A stretch of DNA of 38,058 bases from Agrococcus sp. GTDB lineage: Bacteria > Actinomycetota > Actinomycetes > Actinomycetales > Microbacteriaceae. The notes beneath the pieces were generated by a model. It searched no databases and was not told the origin of the DNA. It worked only from the letters and a program-made list of their open reading frames with translations. The DNA lies in assembly GCA_031179215.1 (NCBI GenBank), contig JAPSIA010000004.1, positions 1 to 38,058 of the forward strand, in the 5' to 3' direction. Positions 1-8,068 of the stretch are shown piece after piece. Both the position numbers and the translations under genes were made by a program. Position 1 is the stretch's first letter. Each line of letters starts with the position of its first letter.

Positions 1-127
1 CGTCGCGGAGCAGAAGGTCACGCTCGCGAACCGCAAGCTCGACAAGGCCGTCTCCAAGGGCGTCATCCACAAGAACCAGGCCGCGAACCGCAAGTCGGCC
101 ATCGCGAAGCAGGTCGCGTCGCTCTGA
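1..127 (+). CDS. rpsT: 30S ribosomal protein S20, C-terminal part (5' cut by window edge)
   Basis: The first 127 bases hold the last 41 codons of a small basic protein, read in the frame starting at base 2 and ending in TGA at 125-127. The residues ([19 protein letters not shown], then a basic ending in QVASL) match the C-terminal helix of ribosomal protein S20, which binds 16S rRNA in the 30S body. The start lies outside the window. A strong hairpin terminator follows 7 bases after the stop. The gene converges on holA, as is usual in actinobacteria; between the two lies the 20-bp repeat array. Confidence 0.93.
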   Translation, partial: VAEQKVTLANRKLDKAVSKGVIHKNQAANRKSAIAKQVASL

Positions 128-134
128 CCTGAGC

Positions 135-180
135 CGCACGCGAAGGAGGGGTCCCGGCCGGGGCCCCTCCTTCGCGTGCG
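135..180 (+). terminator. rpsT terminator hairpin
   Basis: A perfect 17-bp stem pairs 135-151 with 164-180 around a 12-base apex that can pair further (153-155 with 161-163). It begins 7 bases after the rpsT stop. There is no clear T-tract, as is common for high-GC actinobacterial terminators. It separates rpsT transcription from the repeat array that follows. Confidence 0.85.
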
Positions 181-220
181 CGCCGGGCTGGCCCGCGCGC
201 CTCGCCCGCGCGCCCGCTCT

Positions 221-600
221 CTGGCGGCTCCCGCCAGCCATCGGCGCCTCCCAGCATCGAGCGGCGCCTCCCAGCATCGAGTGGCGCCTCCCAGCATCCA
301 TTGGCGCCTCCCGCCGCCCATTGGCGCCTCCCGCCGCTCAGGGGCGCCTCGCGGCATCCATTGGCGCCTCCCAGCATCGAGTGGCGCCTCCCGGCATCGA
401 GTGGCGCCTGCCGGCATCCGATGGCGCCTCCCGCCGCCCATTGGCGCCTCCGGCCGCCTAGTGGCGCCTCGCTGCATCCATTGGCGCCTCCCACTGCCCG
501 TTGGCGCGTTCCAGCATCGGTTGGCGCTTCCCGGCGTCCTTTGGCGCTCGCCGGCATCTGTAGGCGCCTCTCCACATCGAGTGACGGCTTCCCTGATCGG
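221..600 (+). repeat. 20-bp GGCGCC tandem array, forward arm (about 19 units)
   Basis: Nineteen contiguous units of exactly 20 bp start at 221, 241, 261 and so on to 581, with no insertion or deletion. The consensus is GGCGCCTCCCAGCATCGAGT. Fourteen units keep the palindromic core GGCGCC at offset 3-8 (the units at 241-481 and 561). The units at 221, 501, 521, 541 and 581 are degenerate, so decay is concentrated at the edges. The second half of the unit comes in two main types: CAGCATCGA or CGGCATCGA, and CGCCGCCCA. The junction to the next core is mostly GA-GT or CA-TT. Long stop-free frames cross the array on both strands only because the unit lacks stop codons; I see no credible gene. Confidence 0.95.
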
Positions 601-670
601 GCGGGTGTTGCCAAGGCGCGGGAGCGCATCCTGCGGGGGTGCGCCGAGGGCGGCCTTCGGCACGCGCGCT
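601..670. other. 70-bp spacer between the two array arms
   Basis: This segment separates the forward and inverted arms. It has no 20-bp unit. It contains an imperfect inverted repeat around 639-663 (GTGC-CCGAGG against CCTTCGGCAC) that could form the tip if the two arms pair. No gene, promoter or known element was recognised. Confidence 0.6.
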
Positions 671-845
671 GAAAGGCGCCACTCGATGCTGCAAGGCGCC
701 ATTCGATGCTGCAAGGCGCCACTCGACGTGGAGAGGCGCCACTCGATGCTGCAAGGCGCCATTCGATGCCAGCAGGCGCCACTCGATGTGGAGAGTCGCC
801 GATGGATGCTGGGAGGCGCCACTCGAGGTGGGGAGGCGGCGGGGG
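671..845 (-). repeat. 20-bp GGCGCC tandem array, inverted arm (8 units plus a partial)
   Basis: Units of exactly 20 bp start at 671, 691, 711, 731, 751, 771, 791 and 811, and a degenerate partial unit runs from 831 into the holA stop codon (846-848). Seven of the eight full units keep GGCGCC. Read on the minus strand the consensus is GGCGCCTTGCAGCATCGAGT, which differs from the forward arm only around positions 8-9. The arm is therefore the same repeat in inverted orientation. Relative to each flanking gene (rpsT on plus, holA on minus) the repeat reads in the same direction, so the region is mirror-symmetric. No terminator was seen between holA and this arm. Confidence 0.94.
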
Positions 846-1835
846 CTAGGCGGCGCGGCGCTCGGCGAGCTGCCGCACGAGGCGCTCGACCGCGAAGTGC
901 GGGTCGCGCTCCGCGCCCTTCACCGCGTGGTCGGCGCGCGCGATCGCCTCGATCGCGTCGCACAGCGTCGCATCGGTGAAGCCGCGCAGGTCGCGCCGCG
1001 CGTTCTGCAGCTGCCAGTCCTGCATCCCCAGCTGGCGCGCGACCTGCGCTCCGCCGCCCGAGACGCCCGAGACCTTCGCGAGCTGCCGGAAGCGCATCGC
1101 GAACGCGGCGACGATCGGCACGGGATCCGCTCCCGTCGCGATGGCCTGCCGGAGGGTCACGAGCGCCTTCGCGGTGTCGCCCGCGACCACCGCGTCGACG
1201 ACGGCGAACGCGGTCGTCTCGACGCGGCCGGCGTAGTAGGTGCGAACGACCTGCTCGGTGACGGGGCCCTCGGTGTCGAGCGCGACCTGCCGGATGGCGT
1301 TGGCGAGCTCGGCGATGTCGGAGTGGAAGGCGTCGACGAGCGCCGCGATCGCGCCGGGGGTCGCCTCGCGCTCGAGCAGGCGCAGCTCGTTGCGCGCGAA
1401 CGGCACGAGCTCGCCCCGGCCGAGCGGCTGGCACACGACCTCGAGCGCGCCGGGCGTCGAGCGGATCGCGTCGAGCAGCTTCTTGCCGCGCACCGTCGAG
1501 CCGTCGTGGCGGATGACGAGCGTCGTGCCGTCGACCGGTGCGGCGAGGTAGCGCAGGGCGTCGGCGATGAACGCATCCGTCGCCTTGACGCCGTTCGCGA
1601 CGCGCACGAGGCGCGGCTCGTCGAACAGCGACGGGCTCGCGATGAGCTCGAGCGCGCCGTCGGTGTACTGGCCCGCGTCGAGGTCGGAGACCTCGAGCTC
1701 GGGGTCCTCCATGACGAGCAGCGACCTCAGCCGCTGCAGCGCGCGGTCGGCGAGGAACGACTCCTTGCCGAACACGAGCACGACCGGCGCGGGAGAGACC
1801 TGGTCCCAACCGATCTTGGGGATGCTCGCCGCCAT
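846..1835 (-). CDS. holA: DNA polymerase III subunit delta
   Basis: The 329-residue product is the delta subunit of the clamp loader, which opens the beta sliding clamp and loads it on primed DNA. The N-terminus has the family segment VFGKESFLADRALQRLRSLL (about residues 20-40), followed by the usual RLVRVANG strand and the C-terminal helical collar domain (AFAMRFRQLAKVSG). Length is normal for the family. It is the last gene of comEA-comEC-holA, 9 bp after the comEC stop. The ATG at 1833-1835 is preceded by TAGGCT and a 6-nt spacer with no usable ribosome site, so it probably also has its own leaderless promoter inside the end of comEC. The stop codon touches the inverted arm of the 20-bp array. 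Confidence 0.93.
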   Translation of the reverse strand: MAASIPKIGWDQVSPAPVVLVFGKESFLADRALQRLRSLLVMEDPELEVSDLDAGQYTDGALELIASPSLFDEPRLVRVANGVKATDAFIADALRYLAAPVDGTTLVIRHDGSTVRGKKLLDAIRSTPGALEVVCQPLGRGELVPFARNELRLLEREATPGAIAALVDAFHSDIAELANAIRQVALDTEGPVTEQVVRTYYAGRVETTAFAVVDAVVAGDTAKALVTLRQAIATGADPVPIVAAFAMRFRQLAKVSGVSGGGAQVARQLGMQDWQLQNARRDLRGFTDATLCDAIEAIARADHAVKGAERDPHFAVERLVRQLAERRAA

Positions 1836-1841
1836 GGCTCC

Positions 1842-1847
1842 AGCCTA
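1842..1847 (-). promoter_or_regulatory. Putative leaderless -10 box for holA
   Basis: TAGGCT on the minus strand ends 6 nt before the holA ATG. Its first three bases are the TAG stop codon of comEC, so the stop and the promoter element share bases. No clear -35 was seen. Confidence 0.5.
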
Positions 1848-4172
1848 CGGCGGGCCGCCCACCCCGGCCGACGCAGGGCGCTCCGACCAGGCGCGGACGC
1901 CGCTCGCATCGACCGCGAGCGCGATCGTGCCGAGCTCGTCGGTGCGCAGAGGCATGCCGCCGGCCTCGCGCACGATGCGCAGGGATGCCTCGGTCGGGTG
2001 CCCGTAGTCGTTGGGCCCGACACCGACGAGGCCCGCGACGGCACCGATCTCGCGGTAGAGCGCCGGCAGCTGATCGGCGGACCCGTGGTGCGCGACGACC
2101 ACGACCGCAGCCGCAGGGACGCCCGCGCGGAGCAGCCGCGACTGCGACTCGGCGCCGAGGTCCCCGAGCACGACGAGCTCGAGCGCGCCGGGCGCCGCTG
2201 CTCCGCCCCCGACCGCCCCCCGTCCGGCGCCGTCCGCGCCGCCCGCGCCGCCCGCGCCGCCCGCGGCAGCGTCGGGCAGGTCGATCGACACCGCGACGCT
2301 CGCGTCGTTGCCGGGCTCGAGGTCGCCGACAGGCCACAGCGCCTCGACGCGGATCGCACCGACCTGCCACGCGTCCCCCCGGCGCGCCTCCGCTGTCGCC
2401 GCGCCGCCTGCGGCGAGGGCCTCGACGACGGGCACGGCGCGCTCGTCGAGCGGGCCGTGCACGAGCAGTCCCGTGCGGCCGACGAGGGCGGGCGAGCCGC
2501 CCGAGTGATCGACGTCGAAGTGGGTGAGCACGAACAGGTCGACGCGCTCGACGCCGAGCACGTCGAGGCATCGCTGCACGAGCGGAGGCTCCCGCCCCGC
2601 GTCGACGAGCACGACCGCGCCGGCGTGGCGCACGAGGGTCGCGCTCCCCTGCCCGACGTCGCACTGCGCGATGCGCCAGTCGGCGAGCGCCCCGAGCCTG
2701 ATCGCCGGCCACGCCGCGCCGAGGCCGACGACGAGCGCGAGCACGAGCGCCGCCGCGACCCCTCGGGCGAGCCGCCGGCGAGCGTGCGCGACCGCGACGA
2801 GCGCGAGCATCGCGGATGCGGCGACGACGCCCCACGGCGGGGCCGGCCACGGAAGCTGCGCCGCGGGCAGCTGCTGCGCCACCAGCGCGACGTGCGCGAT
2901 CCACGCCGCCGGCAACCACGCGACCCACGCGAGGGCCACGGCCACCGCCGGCGCGAGTGGCGCGGCGAGGCACGCCACCAGGCCGACGATCGTCACGGCG
3001 GGGGCGGCAGGGCCCGCGAGGAGGTTCGCGAGCACCGACACGACGCTCACTCGCGCGTCGAGAGCGACGAGCACGGGCAGGCACCACAGCTGCGCGGCCA
3101 CCGGCACCGCGACGAGCGCCGCGAGCGGCATCGGCAGCCACCTCGCGAGCACGCCGGCGATCGACCGGCCGTGCACGATGAGCCCGCTCGTCGCCAGCGC
3201 CGAGAGCGCGAAGCCCGCGCTCGTCGCGAGCTGGGGCTGCACGGCCAGCACGACGAGCACCGCGAGCGAGAGCAGCGCGAGCGCGCCCGCGCGGCGGCCC
3301 GTGACGATGCCGAGGAGGCCGATCGCGGCCATGGTCGCCGCCCGCACGACCGAGGGCTCGGGCGTGACGAGGATCACGAAGGCGACGAGCGCCGCCGCAG
3401 CCGACGCCACCCGGAGCCCGCGCCGCGCGCCGAGCGCCGCCGCCGCCTGGAACGCCGCACCGACGACGATGACGCAGTTCGCGCCTGAGACGGCGGTGAG
3501 GTGCGAGAGGCCCGTGTCGAGCATCGCGGTGCGCAGCTGCGCGCTCACGCGCCGCTCGTCGCCGATCGCGAGCCCGGGCAGCAGCTCGCCGCCGGCCCCC
3601 GGCAGCTGGGCGGATGCGTGCAGGAGGCCGTCGCGCAGCGGCGCGGCCCACGAGGCCCACGCGTCGGGCTCCGCGACCTCGAGCTCGGCGCATGCGAGCA
3701 GCCAGCGGGAGCCGTCGAGCCACGCGTCGCACGCGCCCACGCCGGTGCCGCCGATGGCGAGCGGGGCCTCGGCGCGCAGCAGCATGGCGCTGCGTGCCCC
3801 GATCGCGGGCAGGGCGGCGCCGTCGCAGCCCGTCACGAGCACCTCGGTCGGCGTGGTCTCACCGAGCAGCAGCAGCGTGACCGACTCGCACTCGTCGAGC
3901 CGGCTCGCCGCGACCGCGTCGGCGCCGGCGAGCAGGGGGCACGCGAGGGCCGCGCCGAGGGCGAGCGTGCGCATCCCAGCGAAGTGCGCCGACGCCGGCG
4001 AAGGAGCGCCGGCGGCCCCGCGGCGTCCGAGCACCTGCGCGACGAGCAGCCCCGCGAGCCCGATGGCCGCAGCGCCGACAGTGGCGGCGCCCAGCAGGCT
4101 CGCGTGCGGGCTCAGCGCGGCGAGCGTCGCCCACGCGATCGCGACGGGCAGCGCGAGCCGCAGGTCGCGCAT
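1845..4172 (-). CDS. comEC: ComEC/Rec2 DNA-uptake channel with metallo-beta-lactamase-like domain
   Basis: The 775-residue polytopic membrane protein is the ComEC family channel that moves single-stranded DNA into the cytoplasm. After N-terminal hydrophobic helices and a soluble part comes the competence domain, with a cluster of hydrophobic segments in roughly residues 230-480. The C-terminal metallo-beta-lactamase-like domain has LTHFDVDHSGG (about 549-559) and a later VVAHHGSADQLP. A glycine/alanine-rich insert of about 27 residues (about 636-663), encoded partly by an in-frame 9-bp repeat near 2236-2262, interrupts this domain. The ATG at 4170-4172 has a strong GGGGGAGGG ribosome site, 16 bp after the comEA stop. 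The family is widespread in actinobacteria, many of which are not known to be naturally competent; other competence genes are not visible here. Confidence 0.92.
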   Translation of the reverse strand: MRDLRLALPVAIAWATLAALSPHASLLGAATVGAAAIGLAGLLVAQVLGRRGAAGAPSPASAHFAGMRTLALGAALACPLLAGADAVAASRLDECESVTLLLLGETTPTEVLVTGCDGAALPAIGARSAMLLRAEAPLAIGGTGVGACDAWLDGSRWLLACAELEVAEPDAWASWAAPLRDGLLHASAQLPGAGGELLPGLAIGDERRVSAQLRTAMLDTGLSHLTAVSGANCVIVVGAAFQAAAALGARRGLRVASAAAALVAFVILVTPEPSVVRAATMAAIGLLGIVTGRRAGALALLSLAVLVVLAVQPQLATSAGFALSALATSGLIVHGRSIAGVLARWLPMPLAALVAVPVAAQLWCLPVLVALDARVSVVSVLANLLAGPAAPAVTIVGLVACLAAPLAPAVAVALAWVAWLPAAWIAHVALVAQQLPAAQLPWPAPPWGVVAASAMLALVAVAHARRRLARGVAAALVLALVVGLGAAWPAIRLGALADWRIAQCDVGQGSATLVRHAGAVVLVDAGREPPLVQRCLDVLGVERVDLFVLTHFDVDHSGGSPALVGRTGLLVHGPLDERAVPVVEALAAGGAATAEARRGDAWQVGAIRVEALWPVGDLEPGNDASVAVSIDLPDAAAGGAGGAGGADGAGRGAVGGGAAAPGALELVVLGDLGAESQSRLLRAGVPAAAVVVVAHHGSADQLPALYREIGAVAGLVGVGPNDYGHPTEASLRIVREAGGMPLRTDELGTIALAVDASGVRAWSERPASAGVGGPP

Positions 4173-4188
4173 CAGCGCCCTCCCCCGC

Positions 4189-4782
4189 TCACAGCGACAC
4201 GAGCGGCGTGAGCGACGCGAGCAGCGCAGGGCCGATGCCGGGCACGTCGTCGAGCTGCGCGATGTCGGTGAATGGCCCGTGCTCGTCACGGTGCGCGATG
4301 ATCGCCGTCGCGAGCGAGGGCCCGACGCGCGGCAGCGACTCGAGCGCCGCCTGATCCGCGCGGTTGAGCGAGACGAGACCGCCCGCACCCGCGCCGTGCG
4401 CGCCCGTGCCGCCCGCCTCCTCGCGCGCCTGCGCTGCCGCGGCCTGCTCCTCGACGGTCGGCACGACGAGCTGCTCGCCGTCGACGAGGGTTCGCGCGAG
4501 GTTGAGCGCGCCCGCCGCCGCGCCCTCGGCCGTGCCGCCCGCCCTCGCGAGCGCGTCGAGCACGCGAGACCCCTGCGGCAGCCGGTAGACGCCCGGCTCG
4601 ACGACGGCGCCCTGCACGTCGACCACGAGCTCCGCGGCCGCGCTCGCGACCGGGGTGGGCAGCACGGCAGCGGGCTGCGCGTCGGCGACCATGCCCTGCG
4701 CGACGCCGCCGGCGACCGCGCCGAGCACGAGCAGCACGGCGGCTCCCGCGCCCAGCCGCCACCGCGCATCCGTTCCGGCCAT
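4189..4782 (-). CDS. comEA: ComEA-like helix-hairpin-helix DNA-binding protein
   Basis: The 197-residue protein has an N-terminal membrane anchor (AVLLVLGAVAGGVAQGMV), a SLBB domain (VDVQGAVVEPGVYRLPQG), an alanine-rich linker, and C-terminal paired helix-hairpin-helix motifs (LNRADQAALESLPRVGPSLA and DVPGIGPALLASL). This is the ComEA layout: an envelope-anchored receptor that hands double-stranded DNA to ComEC. I start it at the ATG at 4780-4782 rather than an ATG 9 bp upstream, because TACCGT ends 7 nt before the inner ATG and the outer ATG would overlap that -10 box. It is followed by comEC after 16 bp. Confidence 0.9.
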   Translation of the reverse strand: MAGTDARWRLGAGAAVLLVLGAVAGGVAQGMVADAQPAAVLPTPVASAAAELVVDVQGAVVEPGVYRLPQGSRVLDALARAGGTAEGAAAGALNLARTLVDGEQLVVPTVEEQAAAAQAREEAGGTGAHGAGAGGLVSLNRADQAALESLPRVGPSLATAIIAHRDEHGPFTDIAQLDDVPGIGPALLASLTPLVSL

Positions 4783-4789
4783 GGCGAGC

Positions 4790-4795
4790 ACGGTA
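4790..4795 (-). promoter_or_regulatory. Putative leaderless -10 box for comEA operon
   Basis: TACCGT on the minus strand ends 7 nt before the comEA ATG (4782). No Shine-Dalgarno fits in that space. It is the best promoter candidate for comEA-comEC-holA. Confidence 0.55.
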
Positions 4796-4865
4796 GGGCG
4801 GATGCGGCGGGCGGCGCCGAGGAGGCGCGCCCGGCTGTGGACGGCGGCGCGCGCGACGCGAGCAC

Positions 4866-4918
4866 CGCGACGGACGGGGCGCGAGCGGGGTTCGGCCGCC
4901 CGCGCCCCGTCCGTCGCG
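4866..4918 (-). terminator. leuS terminator hairpin
   Basis: A perfect 18-bp stem pairs 4866-4883 with 4901-4918 around a 17-nt loop, starting 9 bases past the leuS stop codon. It separates leuS from comEA. Confidence 0.85.
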
Positions 4919-4927
4919 ACGAGCGGG

Positions 4928-7468
4928 TCAGATCACGAAGTTCACGAGCCGCGGCCCGCGCACGATCGCCTTGCGGATCTCGGCGTCGCCGATCGCGCGC
5001 TGCACGCCGGGGAGCGCCCGCGCCATCGCCTCGAGGTCGGCGTCGTCGATGTCGGCGGGCACGTCGACCCGGTCGCGCACCTTGCCGTTGACCTGCACGA
5101 CGGCCGTGACGGTCTGCTCGACGAGCAGCGAGCGGTCGGCCTTGCGCCAGCCCGCGTTCGCGATCGACGGCTCGAAGCCGAGGTTCGCCCACATGTCCTC
5201 CGCCGTGTACGGCGCGAAGAGCGACAGGCCGAGCGCGATCGTCTCGACGGCCTCGCGCACCGCGGGGTCGGCGGCGCCGGGGCCCGAGTCGACGGCCTTG
5301 CGGGTCGCGTTCGTCAGCTCCATGAGGCGCGCGACGACGACGTTGAACTTGAGCCCCTCGATGAGGCCCGGCGCATCCGCGAGGAACTTGTGCGTCTCGC
5401 GCCGCAGGCCGCGGTCGCCCGGCTTCGGGTCGGTGCCGGGCTTCGCGAGCTGCTCCTTCGAGAGCCGCCAGGCGCGCGCGAGGAACTTCTGCGCGCCGGT
5501 CGGCGAGACGTCCTTCCAGTCGATGTCGTCCTCGGGCGGACCCGCGAACGACATCGTGAGCCGCACCGCGTCGACGCCGTACTGCTCGAGCTCCTCCGAG
5601 AGCGTGACGAGGTTGCCCTTCGACTTCGACATCTTCGAGCCGTCGAGGATGACCATGCCCTGGTTCAGGAGCGACTCGAAGGGCTCCGTGAACGGCACGT
5701 GCCCGAGGTCGAAGAGCACCTTCGTGATGAAGCGCGCGTAGAGCAGGTGCAGGATCGCGTGCTCGACGCCGCCGACGTAGCGGTCGACGGGTGCCCAGCG
5801 CTCCACCTGCGCGGGGTCGAACGCCTGCGTGTCGTCGTTGGGGCTCAGGAAGCGCAGGTAGTACCAGGACGAGTCGACGAAGGTGTCCATGGTGTCGGCG
5901 TCGCGCTTCGCGGGCGAGCCGTCGATCGGCGAGGGCACGGTGACCCACTCCTCGGCCGCACCGAGCGGGCTCGTGCCCTTCGGGGTGAGGTCGAGGCCCG
6001 CGGAGTCGGGCAGCGTGACGGGCAGCTGCTCGAACGGCACCGGCACCTCCTGCCCGTCGCTCGTGTGGATGATGGGGATGGGCGTGCCCCAGTAGCGCTG
6101 CCGGCTCACGAGCCAGTCGCGCAGCCGGTACGACTTCGCGGCGCGGCCGACGCCCTTCGCCTCGAGCAGCTGCACGCAGCGCGCGATCGCGTGCCGCGTC
6201 GAGAGCCCGTCGAGCTCGCCCGAGTTGACCATGCGGCCCTCGCCGGTGAGCGCCTCGCCCGTGACCTTCGGGTCGACGATCGGCACCTCATCCGGCAGCA
6301 CGGCGTGGCCGTCCTCGTCGAGCGGGATGGTCGGCATGACGCCCGTCACGGGCGCGCTCGTGTCGACGACGACCCTGACCGGCAGGTCGAACGCGCGCGC
6401 GAAGTCGAGGTCGCGCTGGTCGTGCGCGGGCACGGCCATGACGGCGCCGTGGCCGTAGTCGGCGAGCACGTAGTCGGCGGCCCACACCGGCATGCGCTCG
6501 CCGGTGAGGGGATGGATCGCGACGCGACCGAGGTCGACGCCCGTCTTCACGCGCTCGGTGCTCTGGCGATCGATCTCGGTCATCCGGCCGACCTCGTCGA
6601 GGTACGCCTGGAACCGCATCCGCACGTCGGCGTCCGCGCCCGCAGCGAGCTCGGCCGCGAGGTCGGAGTCGGGGGCGACGACCATGAACGTCGCGCCGTA
6701 GAGCGTGTCGGGGCGCGTCGTGAACACCGGCACCCTGCCGGGATGGCCCTCGATCTCGAACTCGACCTCCGCGCCCTCGGAGCGGCCGATCCAGTTGCGC
6801 TGCATGCGCAGCACCTTCTCGGGCCAGCGGCCCTCGAGCTGGTTGAGGTCGTCGAGCAGCCGGTCGGCGTAGTCGGTGATCTTGAAGTACCACTGCGTGA
6901 GCTTCTTCTTCACGACCGGGGTGTCGCAGCGCTCGCAGCGGCCGTCGACGACCTGCTCGTTCGCGAGCACCGTCTGGTCCTTCGGGCACCAGTTGACGTT
7001 CGAGGGCTTCCGGTAGGCCAGGCCCGCCTTGTAGAGCTCGAGGAAGAGCCACTGGTTCCACTTGTAGTACGAGGGGTCGGAGGTGTGCAGGATCCGGTCC
7101 CAGTCGAACGCGGTCGCGTACTGGCGCATCGAGCGCTTGTGCTGCTCGATGTTGGCGTTCGTCCACGCCGCCGGGTCCGCACCGCGCTTGATCGCCGCGT
7201 TCTCGGCGGGCAGGCCGAAGGAGTCCCAGCCGATCGGGTGGAGCACGTTGAAGCCCTGCTGGCGCCAGTAGCGCGCGAGCACGTCGCCGTAGGCGTACGA
7301 CTCCGCGTGGCCCATGTGGAGGTCGCCCGAGGGGTAGGGGAACATGTCGAGCACGTACTTGCGAGGGCGCGCGTCGGTCTCGTCGTCCGTCGCGAAGGGC
7401 CGGATGCGGTCCCACACGGGCAGCCAACGCTGCTGGATGCGGGCGAAGTCGTAGGTCTCGTCGGTCAC
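4928..7468 (-). CDS. leuS: Leucine--tRNA ligase
   Basis: The 846-residue class I synthetase attaches leucine to tRNA-Leu in the cytoplasm. Visible landmarks: the HIGH-type motif HMGH at residues 51-54 after FPYPSGDL, a zinc-binding segment ([13 protein letters not shown] then CERCDTPV), the CP1 editing domain with [22 protein letters not shown] at about 612-616, the anticodon-binding domain and a C-terminal domain ending in RLVNFVI. Length is typical. The start is GTG at 7466-7468, chosen because AGGAG lies 6 nt upstream and the family N-terminus ([19 protein letters not shown]) begins there; the frame stays open further upstream without homology. A hairpin terminator follows the stop. Confidence 0.97.
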   Translation of the reverse strand: MTDETYDFARIQQRWLPVWDRIRPFATDDETDARPRKYVLDMFPYPSGDLHMGHAESYAYGDVLARYWRQQGFNVLHPIGWDSFGLPAENAAIKRGADPAAWTNANIEQHKRSMRQYATAFDWDRILHTSDPSYYKWNQWLFLELYKAGLAYRKPSNVNWCPKDQTVLANEQVVDGRCERCDTPVVKKKLTQWYFKITDYADRLLDDLNQLEGRWPEKVLRMQRNWIGRSEGAEVEFEIEGHPGRVPVFTTRPDTLYGATFMVVAPDSDLAAELAAGADADVRMRFQAYLDEVGRMTEIDRQSTERVKTGVDLGRVAIHPLTGERMPVWAADYVLADYGHGAVMAVPAHDQRDLDFARAFDLPVRVVVDTSAPVTGVMPTIPLDEDGHAVLPDEVPIVDPKVTGEALTGEGRMVNSGELDGLSTRHAIARCVQLLEAKGVGRAAKSYRLRDWLVSRQRYWGTPIPIIHTSDGQEVPVPFEQLPVTLPDSAGLDLTPKGTSPLGAAEEWVTVPSPIDGSPAKRDADTMDTFVDSSWYYLRFLSPNDDTQAFDPAQVERWAPVDRYVGGVEHAILHLLYARFITKVLFDLGHVPFTEPFESLLNQGMVILDGSKMSKSKGNLVTLSEELEQYGVDAVRLTMSFAGPPEDDIDWKDVSPTGAQKFLARAWRLSKEQLAKPGTDPKPGDRGLRRETHKFLADAPGLIEGLKFNVVVARLMELTNATRKAVDSGPGAADPAVREAVETIALGLSLFAPYTAEDMWANLGFEPSIANAGWRKADRSLLVEQTVTAVVQVNGKVRDRVDVPADIDDADLEAMARALPGVQRAIGDAEIRKAIVRGPRLVNFVI

Positions 7469-7515
7469 AGATGCTCCTGGGATGCGGCGGCCGTCGGCGG
7501 CACGTGCAGCTCTCA

Positions 7516-7521
7516 AGTCTA
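7516..7521 (-). promoter_or_regulatory. Putative -10 box for leuS
   Basis: TAGACT on the minus strand lies 47 nt before the leuS GTG, predicting a leader of about 40 nt with the AGGAG ribosome site. It sits in the 114-bp divergent region shared with the START-like gene. A leader of this size leaves no room for a T-box. Confidence 0.5.
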
Positions 7522-7582
7522 GGCGGCGGTGCGATGGGGATGCGTCGTGCCACAATCGTGCACGAGCGTCGAGGAGGTGGTC

Positions 7583-8053
7583 GTGCCGGAGTTCGAGAAC
7601 CCGCCAGCGACCGTCGACGTGCCCGCGTCGCGCGTCACGCGCATCGTCTCCGTCGATGCCCCGGTCGCGACGGTGTGGCGCTGCCTCGTCGAGCCCGAGC
7701 TGCTCGCGCGCTGGCTCGGCGACATCGCCGCGTTCCCCGACGGCATCGCGCCCGGCGCGATGGGGCGCTTCGCGTGGACCGGCGAGGTCGTGCTCGCGGC
7801 GCGCATCCGCGAGGTCGAGCCGGCCTCGCGCTTCTCGTTCGAGTGGGCGGAGGGGATCCTCTCGGATCGCGCCTCGCTCGTCGAGGTGACGCTGCGGGAG
7901 ATCGACGGCTGCGCGCAGGTGCACCTCGTCGAGTCGGGCTTCCCGCTCGAGGGCGACGACGCGACGCGGCGCGAGGCGCTGCGCTCGCTCGCCGCCGGCT
8001 GGACGGTCGAGCTCGACGAGCTCGTCGAGCTCGCCGAGTCGCTGCCCCGCTGA
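7583..8053 (+). CDS. SRPBCC (START-like, AHSA1-type) domain protein
   Basis: The 156-residue protein has the beginning typical of the Bet v 1/START superfamily ([30 protein letters not shown], about residues 15-45). The later pattern [15 protein letters not shown] and a C-terminal helix ([22 protein letters not shown]) fit the AHSA1/YndB branch, which forms a hydrophobic ligand pocket. The ligand cannot be told. The start is GTG at 7583-7585, with GGAGG 5 nt upstream; an earlier in-frame start at 7529 would put the ribosome site inside the gene. It diverges from leuS and converges on pabB, with which it shares a terminator hairpin. Confidence 0.82.
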   Translation: MPEFENPPATVDVPASRVTRIVSVDAPVATVWRCLVEPELLARWLGDIAAFPDGIAPGAMGRFAWTGEVVLAARIREVEPASRFSFEWAEGILSDRASLVEVTLREIDGCAQVHLVESGFPLEGDDATRREALRSLAAGWTVELDELVELAESLPR

Positions 8054-8068
8054 GCCCTCAGCGGGGCA
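8043..8068. terminator. Bidirectional terminator containing both stop codons
   Basis: An 11-bp perfect stem (8043-8053 with 8058-8068) with a 4-nt loop (GCCC). The TGA of the START-like gene (8051-8053) and the TGA of pabB on the other strand (8058-8060) are both paired bases of the stem. Confidence 0.75.

Noticed and set aside
221-845. CRISPR array
   Set aside because: Units are contiguous with no unique spacers, 20 bp is too short, arms are inverted, and no cas genes are present.
63-979. Long open frames on both strands through the 20-bp array, encoding 20-residue repeats
   Set aside because: The unit lacks stops in any frame, so frames are open by composition. Starts are non-ATG or arbitrary, no ribosome site fits, and base changes between units show no bias to silent sites.
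639-3488. Very long plus-strand open frame (949 codons) over holA and comEC
   Set aside because: Antisense shadow of two well-identified genes; Arg/Asp/Glu-rich low-complexity product.
4173-5948. Upstream extension of the comEC frame through comEA and leuS
   Set aside because: The frame is open by GC bias only; comEC starts at 4172 with a strong ribosome site, and other genes fill the region in different frames.
7469-7924. 5' extension of leuS
   Set aside because: Runs antisense to the START-like gene; family N-terminus and AGGAG site fit the GTG at 7468.
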